A DNA stretch of 61,228 nucleotides. It comes from an uncultured Bacilli bacterium. GTDB lineage: Bacteria; Bacillota_I; Bacilli_A; RF39; UBA660. This document shows, in pieces, positions 8,352-17,219 of this stretch; positions within the stretch are counted from its first letter, which is position 1; each line of letters starts with the position of its first letter. The stretch lies in contig CAKOJI010000003.1 in assembly GCA_934089255.1 (NCBI GenBank), positions 1 to 61,228 on the forward strand. The letters run 5' to 3'. Made by a program: the position numbers and the translations under genes. The notes below the pieces were generated by a model. It ran no database searches. It had not been told where the DNA came from and saw nothing but the letters and a program-made list of their open reading frames with translations.

Positions 8352-9629
8352 GTGAAAAAAATTAAATTATTTGGAATTATATTAATTTTAGTATCGTTTT
8401 TATTTACAATTAATGTAAGAGCAGAAAATAAAAATGAAGTAAAATTGAATTTTAAAAAAGGAATTGTTTATGATGGATATGTTGAATATGATAAAATAGC
8501 AAAATTACAATTATTTAAAGGTGATGATTTAGTTGTTAACATTGAAAATAATATGGTAATTGATTTAAATGAAGCAGAATACAAGTTTGTAATTGAAGAA
8601 ATTGAAGATTCAAGTATTGCTGGCTCTAAAACACCTATAAAATTAAATATTAATAATTGGTATTACCCTATGACAACAAAATTAGGTGAAACTAAATCTA
8701 CATTCAAATTAGAAACAAGTAAATTTAGTGGAACATTAGATGTTAAATTTGTAAGAACTATAACAGTTATTAATACAAAGGTTGAAAATGTTTATGAAAA
8801 TATAACACCAAAAGGTGTAATTGATTTGACTAATAGTAAAGAATATGTAATTGATTTTTCTAAAAATGATGAGTTAACAGAAGGATTAAAATCATTTGCG
8901 GAATTAGATAAAACATTATATTATAAAAGAAGCAATGATAGTCTATTATTAACGGACAATGAAAGTGAAGCTGTTATAAAGATAGTTGGAAACAGAACAG
9001 AAAATAAAGCAATATTAACTGCAGTAAATGTTGGAACTAAAAAAAGTGAAAATTTTAAAGGATTTCATATGCAATATACGGGTTCAGCATTGGATTATAA
9101 CAACACTGAGGATGGTATTATATATGAAACAAGATATGATTACTATACCAGATGCACTTATGATTTTACATTTAAATATGCAGATGAAAAAAATATAGTT
9201 GAAGAAATTAGTTACAAGTTTTTAGAAGGTGAAAATTTAAATTATACAATTGATAAAGATAATAATGCTAGATTTAGAATTGACGCTGATTATAGTTTAT
9301 TTCAAAATGGTGGTAAAGTTTATATAGATAATGTTTTAGTTGATAGTAATAACTATACATCAGAAAGTGGTAGTACAATAATTAATTTAAAAAAAGATTA
9401 TTTAAATAAATTAAGTATAGGAGAACATAAATTAGAAGTATTGTTTAATAATGGTGGAGTAGCTGAAAGTAAATTTACTATTAATAAGACTAAAGAAGAA
9501 ATAGAGACAAAAAAAGAAGAAACTATTAAAATAGAAAATCCAAAAACTGTAGATAATATTACTATTTATTTTGTATTAAGTATTATATCTGTTTTAAGTT
9601 TAATATCTTTAAGAAAAATTTGTAATTAA
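8352..9629 (+). CDS. Sortase-anchored surface protein, NPKTVD type
   Basis: A secreted 425-residue protein starting with GTG (AAGGAGA six nt ahead). The signal peptide ends near AEN at residue ~26. The middle is a beta-rich region with no domain I can name. The C-terminus holds NPKTVD, a hydrophobic helix (about 403-420) and a short RKIC tail, a sorting signal like that of the preceding gene. With that gene and the divergent sortase it forms a surface-display cluster. It has its own promoter and terminator. It could be an adhesin or pilin-like subunit; function not established. Confidence 0.75.
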   Translation: MKKIKLFGIILILVSFLFTINVRAENKNEVKLNFKKGIVYDGYVEYDKIAKLQLFKGDDLVVNIENNMVIDLNEAEYKFVIEEIEDSSIAGSKTPIKLNINNWYYPMTTKLGETKSTFKLETSKFSGTLDVKFVRTITVINTKVENVYENITPKGVIDLTNSKEYVIDFSKNDELTEGLKSFAELDKTLYYKRSNDSLLLTDNESEAVIKIVGNRTENKAILTAVNVGTKKSENFKGFHMQYTGSALDYNNTEDGIIYETRYDYYTRCTYDFTFKYADEKNIVEEISYKFLEGENLNYTIDKDNNARFRIDADYSLFQNGGKVYIDNVLVDSNNYTSESGSTIINLKKDYLNKLSIGEHKLEVLFNNGGVAESKFTINKTKEEIETKKEETIKIENPKTVDNITIYFVLSIISVLSLISLRKICN

Positions 9630-9635
9630 GTTATT

Positions 9636-9668
9636 AAAGAATAGGAGAGAAAAACTCTTCTTTTTTTT
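9636..9668 (+). terminator. Terminator
   Basis: An imperfect stem (AAAGAA...GAG / CTC TTCTTT, 3-nt bulge) followed by eight T. Confidence 0.55.
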
Positions 9669-9727
9669 GTTTTTAAATTATATTTTTCTACAATATTTTT
9701 ATATTTTAAGTGTTAAATTGGTAAATA

Positions 9728-9771
9728 CAATGAAGTTGTTGGTGGTATGATATTTTATATTTCTTTATAAT
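9728..9771 (+). promoter_or_regulatory. Promoter region of the variable-lectin gene with operator-like motif
   Basis: TATAAT (9766-9771) is 29 nt ahead of the ATG. Just upstream, GAAGTTGTTGG (9732-9742) matches part of the inverted repeat found before the XRE regulator at 25149. The -35 is not clear (TTGGTG is 21 bp away). A shared regulator is inference. Confidence 0.4.
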
Positions 9772-9799
9772 TTTATTTATAGAATAGGAGTAAAAATAT

Positions 9800-11425
9800 A
9801 TGAACAGAAAACAGAAGATTATAGTAAGTGTAACAGGAATATTTATAGTATTATTAATACTTGTAGGATTAACATATGCATACTTCTTAACTAGAATACA
9901 AGGAAATACTAATACTAAATCTATTTCAGTTACAACTGCAGATTTAAAATTAACATACGGAGATGGAACTAATCAAGTATTAGCACCAGATACAAAATTA
10001 CTTCCTGGTAGTGATGCAATAGGTACTAAGGATTTTACTGTTACAAATGAAGGAAACAGTAAAACTAGTTATGTAGTAGTAATTGAAGATGTAAGTATTA
10101 CTAAAAATGGTAGTACTACTACATTCGAATCTAATGACTTTAGATATACTTTAACTTGTACTAAAAAAGATGGTACAAAATGTGATGGGATTACATCACA
10201 AACAATATTTCCAATAAATGGTGGACTTTTAATATCAAATAGTGTAGATGTAAGTGATGTACAATCATACACATTAACATTATGGTATATAGATACTGGA
10301 ATAGACCAATCAAATGATATGGGAAAAACATATAATGCAAAAGTAAATATAAAAGATACTGATTCATTAACATTAAATAATCCATATAGAAATGAAACAG
10401 ATACATTAAAGAAAACTATAATAGATAATGCTATGATAGGAACTGGTAGTACTAAAATGGGTAGTGAAGTAACTACATTTACTAAAGTTTCAGGAGAAAA
10501 TGACAAACTACTTAATACAGCACCAGATGATTATGGTACAAGTTACTATTACTATGGAGCAGTAACAGATAATTATGTATCATTTGCAAATAAACTATGG
10601 AGAATAGTACGAATTAATGGAGATGGCTCAATAAGACTAGTTTTAGATGATGTTGCAAAAGATAGTAGTGGAAGTGTAATAGAAACTGAATTTAATCCAA
10701 ATTTTGATGATAATGCATATGTAGGATATATGTATGGCACAACAGGAAGTACAACATATGATGAAACGCACAGGAATATAAATGATAGTACAATAAAAAC
10801 AAATGTAGATAAGTGGTATGAAGATAATTTAAAAACAAATTATGCAAACTATTTATCAGATACATTATTCTGTAATGATAAAACACTTTCTTCAAGTGGT
10901 ATAGGTGAAGTGACAACACAACTTGGTTATGGAGCAAATAGAACATTTTATTCAACAACAGAAAGATTGGAATATAGTACAGGAACAACAGACATAACAA
11001 CTGCAAAGCCAACATTTAAATGTGCAGAAAGTGCAACAAATGATTATTCAAGATTTACAGTAAATGTCATAACACTACCAAATGGAAATAAAACAAATGG
11101 AAATTTAACATATCCAGTAGGACTACTAACAGCTGATGAAGTATCATTTGCTGGAGCATACAAAAGTGGTCAAACAAATAAATCATGTTATTTATACAAT
11201 TCTTCCATATCTTCTCGTTGGTGGCTTTCGTCTCCGGATTTTTATGGCGGTTCGACTGCGTTTGAGTGGGTCGTTTATGCATCGTATGGTTACTTCGGAA
11301 GCAATGACGTCGTCAACAGTGGTGGTGTCGATCCTGTCGCTTTCCGCCCTAGTATCAATCTAAAGGCTGAAACGCTTGTGAGTCAGGGTGATGGTACTAA
11401 ATCAAATCCTTATGTTATAAAATAA
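9800..11425 (+). CDS. Secreted protein with TasA-like signal region and hypervariable lectin-like C-terminus
   Basis: 541 residues. The N-terminal hydrophobic segment ending TYAYF (about 10-30) is shared with the proteins at 36310 and 44943 and resembles TasA/camelysin precursors, which are processed by a SipW-type peptidase. Residues ~45-185 fit the same beta-sandwich. The rest has YYYYGAV..NYVSFANKLWRIVRINGDGS, then PVGLLTADEVSFAGA and a C-terminal tract WWLSSP...AF...VAFRPS. This resembles the C-type-lectin-fold targets of diversity-generating retroelements common in gut bacteria. The DNA for this last part (about 11207-11360) is far more GC-rich than the gene around it. No reverse transcriptase lies in the window. 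AGGAG ribosome site; own terminator. Ligand unknown. Confidence 0.75.
   Translation: MNRKQKIIVSVTGIFIVLLILVGLTYAYFLTRIQGNTNTKSISVTTADLKLTYGDGTNQVLAPDTKLLPGSDAIGTKDFTVTNEGNSKTSYVVVIEDVSITKNGSTTTFESNDFRYTLTCTKKDGTKCDGITSQTIFPINGGLLISNSVDVSDVQSYTLTLWYIDTGIDQSNDMGKTYNAKVNIKDTDSLTLNNPYRNETDTLKKTIIDNAMIGTGSTKMGSEVTTFTKVSGENDKLLNTAPDDYGTSYYYYGAVTDNYVSFANKLWRIVRINGDGSIRLVLDDVAKDSSGSVIETEFNPNFDDNAYVGYMYGTTGSTTYDETHRNINDSTIKTNVDKWYEDNLKTNYANYLSDTLFCNDKTLSSSGIGEVTTQLGYGANRTFYSTTERLEYSTGTTDITTAKPTFKCAESATNDYSRFTVNVITLPNGNKTNGNLTYPVGLLTADEVSFAGAYKSGQTNKSCYLYNSSISSRWWLSSPDFYGGSTAFEWVVYASYGYFGSNDVVNSGGVDPVAFRPSINLKAETLVSQGDGTKSNPYVIK
11207..11360 (+). other. Putative variable region (DGR-like) inside the lectin domain
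   Basis: Codons here use TCG, CGT, GTC, GAC, GGC and CCG, unlike the A/T-ending codons on both sides. The encoded frame WW.SSP...F.P aligns with the fragment at 222-527, where the framework residues (WW, SP, FRP) agree but the intervening residues and length differ. Conserved framework with scrambled exposed positions is what a variable repeat looks like. The template repeat and reverse transcriptase would have to be elsewhere in the genome. Confidence 0.5.
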
Positions 11426-11430
11426 AATAT

Positions 11431-11457
11431 AAATCCACAAAATATTGTGGATTTTTT
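11431..11457 (+). terminator. Terminator, one copy of a duplicated intergenic cassette
   Basis: A 10-bp stem AAATCCACAA / TTGTGGATTT with a 4-nt loop and T run. The same stem recurs at 30378-30401. Confidence 0.85.
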
Positions 11458-11485
11458 GATATTTAAGAGTGTATTTTAATATGAT
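11456..11485 (+). promoter_or_regulatory. Promoter of hydrolase-murF-ddl
   Basis: TTGATA (11456-11461) emerges from the terminator's T run. An 18-bp spacer leads to TATGAT (11480-11485). Both hexamers and the surrounding AGTATTA..GTGGTG are conserved in the murE promoter at 30403-30432, while the spacer core differs. Confidence 0.65.
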
Positions 11486-11505
11486 AGTATTAGAGTGGTG
11501 GTAGT

Positions 11506-12246
11506 ATGTTTAAAAGAATAAATGATGTAAATATACATTATGAATTTAATGTTATAGGTAGTGATATTACTATTGTTTTACTTCATGGTTGGGGTCAAAA
11601 TATTGAAATGATGAAACCGTTGGGTGAAAGATTTAAAGAATACTTTAATATTTTATATGTGGATTTACCTGGATTTGGTAAGAGTGAAGAACCAGATAAA
11701 GTATGGAGTGTTTATGATTATAGTCGTACGTTACATAAATTATTTAATGAGTTAAATTTAAATAAAATTATTTTAATAGGACATTCGTTTGGTGGAAAGA
11801 TATCTCTTGTTTATTCATCTATTTATAAAGTAGAAAAATTAGTTTGTTTAGCTAGTCCATATTGTAAAGAAATTACACGTTTACCTATTAAAACAAAAAT
11901 ATATAAAAAAATTAAAAAAGTATGGGGTTTAAGATGGCTTAGTAGTATTCTTTCTAATTTTATTGGAAGTAGTGATTATAAAAAAGCAAGTACAATAATG
12001 AGAGGAGTTTTAGTTAATTCTATAAATATTGATATTGTAGAAGATATTAAAAAAATTAAGACTCCGACATTACTAATTTGGGGTACGCTTGATACTGCTG
12101 TACCTTTAAAAAGAGCATATGAATTAGAGAGTTTAATTAAAGATTCTGGTGTAGTAGTTTATGAAGGTGCTACTCATTATGCTTATTTAGAAAGATTAAA
12201 TGAAGTAGTTTGTGTTTTGTATAATTTCTTTAATATTAAGGAGTGA
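11506..12246 (+). CDS. Alpha/beta hydrolase
   Basis: A cytosolic alpha/beta-hydrolase-fold enzyme of 246 aa. Motifs: LLHGWGQ (oxyanion hole region), nucleophile elbow GHSFGG near residue 101, an acid in WGTLDTAVP, and the catalytic His in GATHYAYLE. Substrate cannot be read from sequence. It is the first gene of a hydrolase-murF-ddl operon and overlaps the murF ribosome site, so a wall-related role is possible but is inference. Confidence 0.85.
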   Translation: MFKRINDVNIHYEFNVIGSDITIVLLHGWGQNIEMMKPLGERFKEYFNILYVDLPGFGKSEEPDKVWSVYDYSRTLHKLFNELNLNKIILIGHSFGGKISLVYSSIYKVEKLVCLASPYCKEITRLPIKTKIYKKIKKVWGLRWLSSILSNFIGSSDYKKASTIMRGVLVNSINIDIVEDIKKIKTPTLLIWGTLDTAVPLKRAYELESLIKDSGVVVYEGATHYAYLERLNEVVCVLYNFFNIKE

Positions 12247-12251
12247 TATTT

Positions 12252-13820
12252 TTGTATATAATTATATTTAATATATTGAGTTCGTTTTTGTATATATTTA
12301 TTAAAACTAAAAAGAATTTACATATGTTACAACAAAATTTTTATAATGAAAATAATAGATATATAAAGTGGGGTTATAAAAATTTTAATCAAGTTATTAA
12401 ATTAGATGTAGTAGTTTGTGTTATAAACTTAATTAATTTATTTTTTAAAAATAATATATTATGTTATAGTTTTTTATTATATTTAGTTTTTTATATTATA
12501 GAAAATAATAAATTAAAAAAAGAAACAGTTAAGATACCTTTAAAGGTTACTAATAGAATTAAACGTTTAGTTATGAGTATATGTTTATTGTATTTATTGA
12601 GTATAGTTTTATTAATTAAAAGTAAATATGAATATAATTTATTATTTAGTTTGTTAATATCTTTAAATTTTTATGTTGTATTTATTTCTAATATAATTAA
12701 TAAGCCTATAGAAAAGTGTGTATTTTTATATTATAAATTTAAGGCAATAAAGAAACTTAAATCTAATAAGAATCTTGATGTAATAGGTATAACTGGTAGT
12801 TATGGTAAGACTAGTAGTAAGAATATTTTAAATGATATATTAAGTGTTAAATATGATGTTCTTGCTACACCATTAAATTATAATACTGAGTATGGTTTAA
12901 TTTTAAGTATTAATAATTATCTAGATAAGTTTAATAATATTTTTATTGCTGAAATGGGTGCTTTTAAAATGGGTAGAATAGAAAAATTATGTAAGTTAGT
13001 TAAACCTAAATATGGAATAATAACTAGTATTGGTACTGCTCATTTAGAAACGTTTGGTAGTAGAGAAAATATACAAAAGGGTAAATTTGAACTTATTGAG
13101 AATATTAAAAGTGATGGTGTTGGAATTCTTAATATGGATGATCCTTATCAAGTAAGTTATAAGATTAAGAATAATTGTAAAATTATTTGGATTGGTATAG
13201 ATAGTGATGCTGATATTAAAGCTAGTAATATAAACATAGATTCTAATGGAATGAGTTTTGATGTATATTTTAAAGAAGATAAAGTAACACATACTTTTAA
13301 AACTAAATTGTTAGGTAAGGCTAATGTATATAATATACTTGCTGGTGTTGCATTTGGTAAATATATGGGTATGAATTTTAATGAGTTAGAAATAGGTGTT
13401 AAAAGGATTAAACCTATTACACATAGGTTAGAGTTAAAACGTATGAATAATTATACTATTATTGATGATGCTTATAATTCTAATCCAGTTGGTTCTAAGA
13501 TGGCGCTTGATGTTTTAAATTTAATGGATGGTGAAAAAATTGTTGTTACTCCTGGAATGATAGAGTTAGGTAGTGAGCAATATAGTTTAAATAAACAATT
13601 TGGTAAATATATTAGTGAAGTTGCTGATAATGTTATATTAGTTGGTGAAAAACAGACTAAGCCAATATTAGATGGATTAATTAGTAATAATTATAATATA
13701 AATAAAATTAAAATAATTAATGATGTAAGAGAAGCATTTTCTATAATAGATAGTATAAAAACTGAAAAAGAGAAATATGTTTTATTAGAAAATGATTTAC
13801 CTGATATATTTAATGAGTAG
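12252..13820 (+). CDS. murF: UDP-MurNAc-tripeptide--D-Ala-D-Ala ligase (MurF-like) with N-terminal membrane region
   Basis: Adds D-Ala-D-Ala to the UDP-MurNAc tripeptide. The ligase part begins at about residue 178 with the ATP loop GITGSYGKTSSKN, then AEMGAFKMGRI, TSIGTAHLETFGS, NMDDP, RLELKRMNNYTIIDDAYNSNP and PGMIELG. The first ~150 residues are strongly hydrophobic (several helices), unlike Bacillus MurF, so the enzyme appears membrane-anchored. I place the start at TTG 12252: AAGGAGTG ends 6 nt ahead of it, whereas the GTG at 12243 lies inside that ribosome site. ddl follows 13 bp after the stop, which supports the MurF call over MurE/MurT. Confidence 0.85.
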   Translation: MYIIIFNILSSFLYIFIKTKKNLHMLQQNFYNENNRYIKWGYKNFNQVIKLDVVVCVINLINLFFKNNILCYSFLLYLVFYIIENNKLKKETVKIPLKVTNRIKRLVMSICLLYLLSIVLLIKSKYEYNLLFSLLISLNFYVVFISNIINKPIEKCVFLYYKFKAIKKLKSNKNLDVIGITGSYGKTSSKNILNDILSVKYDVLATPLNYNTEYGLILSINNYLDKFNNIFIAEMGAFKMGRIEKLCKLVKPKYGIITSIGTAHLETFGSRENIQKGKFELIENIKSDGVGILNMDDPYQVSYKIKNNCKIIWIGIDSDADIKASNINIDSNGMSFDVYFKEDKVTHTFKTKLLGKANVYNILAGVAFGKYMGMNFNELEIGVKRIKPITHRLELKRMNNYTIIDDAYNSNPVGSKMALDVLNLMDGEKIVVTPGMIELGSEQYSLNKQFGKYISEVADNVILVGEKQTKPILDGLISNNYNINKIKIINDVREAFSIIDSIKTEKEKYVLLENDLPDIFNE

Positions 13821-13833
13821 AAAGAAGGATTTT

Positions 13834-15009
13834 ATGAAGATTAAAGTTGGTGTTATATTTGGTGGAGAAAGTGTAGAACATGAAGTAAGTATAATTAGTG
13901 CATTACAAGCAATAAATAATATTGATAAAAATAAGTATATAGTAGTACCTATTTATATTTCAAAAGACAAGGTGTGGTATACAGGAAAAGATTTATGTGA
14001 TATATCTATTTATAATGATTTAGATAAAGTTAAAAAAAATTCTAAAAGTGTAAGTTTATGTAAGGTTGGTAATGAATACTATTTAATACAGACAAAAGGT
14101 TTATTAAATAAAATTGTTGATAAAATAGATATAGCTTTTCCTATTGTTCATGGACAAAATGTAGAAGATGGTTCTTTAGCAGGGTATTTAGAAACTGTTG
14201 GAATTCCGTATGTTGGACCTAATGTTCTTGGTGCTAGTTTAGGACAAGATAAAGTAGTTATGAAACAAGTATTTGAATCTTCTAATATTCCGGTAGTAGA
14301 TTATGTGTGGTTTTATGAAAGTGATTATATAAATGATGAAGAAAAATATTTAAGAGACATTAAAAAACTTGAGTATCCAGTTCTTGTTAAACCAGCTAGT
14401 TTAGGTAGTAGTGTAGGTATAAATTTTGTTAAAAATGAAAATGAAATAAAAGATGCAATAAATGAAGCTTTTACTTATGATGATAAAATTGTTGTTGAAA
14501 AAGCAGTAGAGAATTTAATTGAAGTTAATTGTAGTGTTTTAGGTGATAAGAATATGCAAAGTACTAGTGTAATAGAACAAGTCTTATCTAATAATCAAAT
14601 TTTAACTTACGAAGATAAATATATTGGAGATTCTAAAAAAAGTGGTGTAAAGAGTAAGGGTATGGCTAGTACTAATAGGATTATACCAGCTAGAATAAAT
14701 AAAGAGTTAGCTCATAGTGTAAGTAATATTAGTAAAGATGTTTTTAAAGTACTAAATTTAAGTGGAGTATGTAGAATAGATTTTTTAATTAATTCAAAAA
14801 CAAATGAAGTATTTGTAAATGAACCAAATACTATTCCAGGGTCTTTATCATATTATTTATGGGAAAAATCTAATATAAAATATAGTGAATTATTAGATAG
14901 ATTAATTAGTATTAGTATTAAAAATTATAAAGATAGAAGAAAAAAAGTATTTAGTTTTGATACTAATATATTAAAAAATTATAATAAAAATAGTGGTTTT
15001 AAGAAATAA
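13834..15009 (+). CDS. ddl: D-alanine--D-alanine ligase
   Basis: Makes the D-Ala-D-Ala that MurF consumes. ATP-grasp enzyme: GVIFGGESVEHEVSI at the N-terminus, PIVHGQN.EDGSLAGYLE, PYVGPNVLGASLGQDK, LVKPASLGSSVGI, GVCRIDFLI and FVNEPNTIPGS. 391 aa from the ATG, which has GAAGGA six nt ahead; an in-frame start 14 codons earlier lies inside murF and lacks a ribosome site. Last gene of the hydrolase-murF-ddl operon. No strong terminator follows immediately. Confidence 0.95.
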   Translation: MKIKVGVIFGGESVEHEVSIISALQAINNIDKNKYIVVPIYISKDKVWYTGKDLCDISIYNDLDKVKKNSKSVSLCKVGNEYYLIQTKGLLNKIVDKIDIAFPIVHGQNVEDGSLAGYLETVGIPYVGPNVLGASLGQDKVVMKQVFESSNIPVVDYVWFYESDYINDEEKYLRDIKKLEYPVLVKPASLGSSVGINFVKNENEIKDAINEAFTYDDKIVVEKAVENLIEVNCSVLGDKNMQSTSVIEQVLSNNQILTYEDKYIGDSKKSGVKSKGMASTNRIIPARINKELAHSVSNISKDVFKVLNLSGVCRIDFLINSKTNEVFVNEPNTIPGSLSYYLWEKSNIKYSELLDRLISISIKNYKDRRKKVFSFDTNILKNYNKNSGFKK

Positions 15010-15077
15010 AGTGTATATTACTTTACATAAATTTTAAAAAATTTTAAATTTTGTATTTATTTTTTTAAAATATTTGA

Positions 15078-15083
15078 TATAAT
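15078..15083 (+). promoter_or_regulatory. Extended -10 of the small RNA candidate
   Basis: TATAAT preceded by TGA (TGN extended -10), seven nt ahead of the first base of a perfect 10-bp terminal stem. No clear -35. Confidence 0.5.
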
Positions 15084-15089
15084 AAATAT

Positions 15090-15194
15090 GCACAACAGAG
15101 TTCTGTATATACACTTAACTTTACTCACACTTTGTAATGATGTCGACAATTATGACAAAGTCCATATATGCGCCTTCTGTTGTGCTTTTTTTTT
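15090..15194 (+). ncRNA. Structured small RNA candidate of unknown family
   Basis: No reading frame covers this ~100-nt stretch. The 5' end GCACAACAGA pairs perfectly with TCTGTTGTGC at 15176-15185, which runs directly into nine T: a terminal stem plus terminator. Inside, ACTTTGT (15129-15135) pairs with ACAAAGT (15155-15161) around a loop containing TGTCGACA, and a weaker AU helix can form between them. It lacks the SRP RNA GGAA apical motif, RNase P conserved blocks and tRNA features. It sits between ddl and the ligase element. Confidence 0.55.
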
Positions 15195-15204
15195 GCTTTA
15201 AATT

Positions 15205-15267
15205 ATGTTAAAATTAATTTGAAATGCGAATAATTATATTTTTAGACATAAAAGTGGGCTTTTAGAC
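15205..15267 (+). promoter_or_regulatory. Shared regulatory element, copy 1 (ligase gene 1)
   Basis: About 55 nt here are almost identical to 19098-19149 upstream of the second ligase gene, including TTTGAAATGCGAATAATT and TTTTAGACATAAAA (15240-15253). A second TTTTAGAC begins at 15260, 20 bp later. The element ends ~25-35 bp before a plausible -10 (TATGGT 15293-15298). Tandem sites two helical turns apart suggest binding by an activator. The complement contains TGTCTAA, as does the Spo0A-like box before spoIIGA. Confidence 0.6.
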
Positions 15268-15335
15268 GTGTTTTTTAATTTAATTATAAAATTATGGTAT
15301 TGTATTTTACAATTTCAATTAGGGGAGTGATTAAT

Positions 15336-17159
15336 ATGTTAAAAGAAAAAACAGGATATGCAAGTATTGATAAACCTTGGTTAAAGTATTATCCTAACAA
15401 TGTGTATGAAACAGTTACAGAAAATGTTGATGAAAAAATATTTGATTTTATGCATTCAAAAAATATTGATGATTTAAATGATTATGCTTTAAGTTATTTT
15501 GGAAGAAAAATAACTTATACTGAAATGTTTAGCGAAATAGAAAATTATGCAAAAATACTTAAAGGATATGGAATTGGCAAAAATGATATAGTTTCATTAT
15601 GTTTACCTAACATTCCAGAAACAGTGTATTTAAAATATGCTTTAAATAGAATTGGTGCTATTTCTAATATGATTGATCCTAGACAAAGTAGTCAAAATAT
15701 TTTATCTTTTGTAAATGATACAAATTCTAAATTATTATTTTGTATTTTGGATGCTTGTGAGTTAAAAATCAATCCTATAATAGATAAATTAAAAGTTGAT
15801 GATGTTGTTATTTTAAGTGTTTCAGATTCGTTAAATATGAATACTAATTTGACATCTTCTATAGTAAATTTGATGTATAAAATCAAAAAAAATGATTATA
15901 TAAATAAAAATAAAAATTATAAAAGTAAATATAAATTTAATGATGATTTAAATAAATTCTATACTGATTATTTAAATGTTGATACTAATTATGAACCCGA
16001 TGATGTTGCAACAATAATGTACACTAGTGGTACAACAGGTACAGCAAAGGGTGCTATGTTAACTAATGAAGCTTATAATACAATGCATAATCAATTACAA
16101 TATACAGCTGATTTTAGAAGAAAAGATACTTTTTTTGGAGCTATTCCATTCTTTTCGGCATATGGTTCTTTTTGTGGAATGCATAATTCGTTGTGTTCAG
16201 GACAAGAAATAATTTTGTTACCTAAAATTGATCCAAATAAAATAGATAAAGTATTGTTAAAATATAAACCAAATATATCTTTCTTGGTTCCTGGATATTG
16301 GGAAAGTTTTAGCAATAGTAAAAAAGCGAATAAAAAAGATTTATCATATATGAAAATTATTGTTGCCGGAGGAGATAAATGGGCGCCTGCATCAATTAAT
16401 ATTGTTAACGATTTCTTGAAAAAACAAAATTGCGAACATAAAGCAAGAGTTGGTTATGGTGCAACAGAATTTGGTGGTGCTGTCTCAGTTGTTCCTGAAA
16501 GTGATTTATATATAGCAGGAAGCGCTGGTTTAGTTTTACCATCTTGTAATGCAATGGTAATTGATAGAGAAACTAATGATGAATTGAAATATAATGAGAT
16601 AGGTGAGATTTGTATATCATCTCCAACAATGATGAAAGGTTATATAAACAAAGAAGAAGAAACTAATCAATTAGTTATTGTTAAAAATAATGAAAAATTT
16701 TATAAAACTGGAGATCAAGGATATATTAATGAAGATGGAATTATTTTCGTTATTGACAGATATAAACGTTCAATGATGAGACCAGATGGTCATACAGTGC
16801 ATGCAACTCCAATAGAAAATACAATTTTAGAAAATGAAAATGTCGAAAAATGTTGTGTTGTTGGTTTAAAAATTGGAGATAAGGCTGGAGATATCCCTAC
16901 TGCATTTATTAAAGTAAAAAATAAAACTAATATAGAAGACTTTATAAATGAATTAGATAATTATTGTTTAAAATACTTAGCTGAAAGGGATAGAGCATTA
17001 GCATATGTTTTAATCGATGAAATGCCATATAATCTAATGGGAAAAATTGATTATAGAAAATTAGAACAAATTAATATAAAAGACTTAGATATAATAATTG
17101 TTGATAATACATTTTTTAGGGAAAAAAGTAATAAAAAAATATTAAAATTACAAAAATGA
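15336..17159 (+). CDS. Acyl-AMP ligase (ANL superfamily), ligase 1
   Basis: 607-residue adenylate-forming enzyme of the acyl-CoA/acyl-ACP synthetase type. The start was chosen for AGGGGAGTG seven nt ahead. The N-terminus GYASIDKPWLKYY is shared with ligase 2. ATP/AMP motifs: TIMYTSGTTGTAKGAM near 227, GYGATEFGG, YKTGDQGYINEDG near 458, DRYKR, and the C-terminal catalytic Lys in NLMGKIDYRKLE near 568. Carboxylic acid substrate unknown (fatty acid most likely). No carrier-protein domain is fused. Followed by a membrane pseudo-kinase, a pairing repeated for ligase 2. Upstream element shared with ligase 2. Confidence 0.85.
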   Translation: MLKEKTGYASIDKPWLKYYPNNVYETVTENVDEKIFDFMHSKNIDDLNDYALSYFGRKITYTEMFSEIENYAKILKGYGIGKNDIVSLCLPNIPETVYLKYALNRIGAISNMIDPRQSSQNILSFVNDTNSKLLFCILDACELKINPIIDKLKVDDVVILSVSDSLNMNTNLTSSIVNLMYKIKKNDYINKNKNYKSKYKFNDDLNKFYTDYLNVDTNYEPDDVATIMYTSGTTGTAKGAMLTNEAYNTMHNQLQYTADFRRKDTFFGAIPFFSAYGSFCGMHNSLCSGQEIILLPKIDPNKIDKVLLKYKPNISFLVPGYWESFSNSKKANKKDLSYMKIIVAGGDKWAPASINIVNDFLKKQNCEHKARVGYGATEFGGAVSVVPESDLYIAGSAGLVLPSCNAMVIDRETNDELKYNEIGEICISSPTMMKGYINKEEETNQLVIVKNNEKFYKTGDQGYINEDGIIFVIDRYKRSMMRPDGHTVHATPIENTILENENVEKCCVVGLKIGDKAGDIPTAFIKVKNKTNIEDFINELDNYCLKYLAERDRALAYVLIDEMPYNLMGKIDYRKLEQINIKDLDIIIVDNTFFREKSNKKILKLQK

Positions 17160-17173
17160 TTTTAATATTTTTT
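17137..17173 (+). terminator. Terminator overlapping the 3' end of ligase 1
   Basis: AAATATTAAAAT pairs with ATTTTAATATTT across the stop codon, followed by T runs. The 5' arm is coding. Confidence 0.7.
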
Positions 17174-17174
17174 C

Positions 17175-17203
17175 TTGCTATTACGGGAATATTTTGATAC
17201 TAT
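17175..17203 (+). promoter_or_regulatory. Promoter of pseudo-kinase 1
   Basis: TTGCTA, a 17-bp spacer, TACTAT (17198-17203). The start codon is only 17 nt downstream and includes the AGGTGAT ribosome site, so the leader is about 10 nt. Confidence 0.6.
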
Positions 17204-17219
17204 TAGTCTAGGTGATAAT

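Noticed and set aside
10069..11282. Several minus-strand frames inside the variable lectin gene
   Set aside because: Shadows of a real secreted-protein gene; low-complexity translations without ribosome sites.
15090..15194. SRP (4.5S) RNA or 6S RNA
   Set aside because: No GGAA apical loop with flanking SRP consensus; too short and without the central bubble of 6S RNA.
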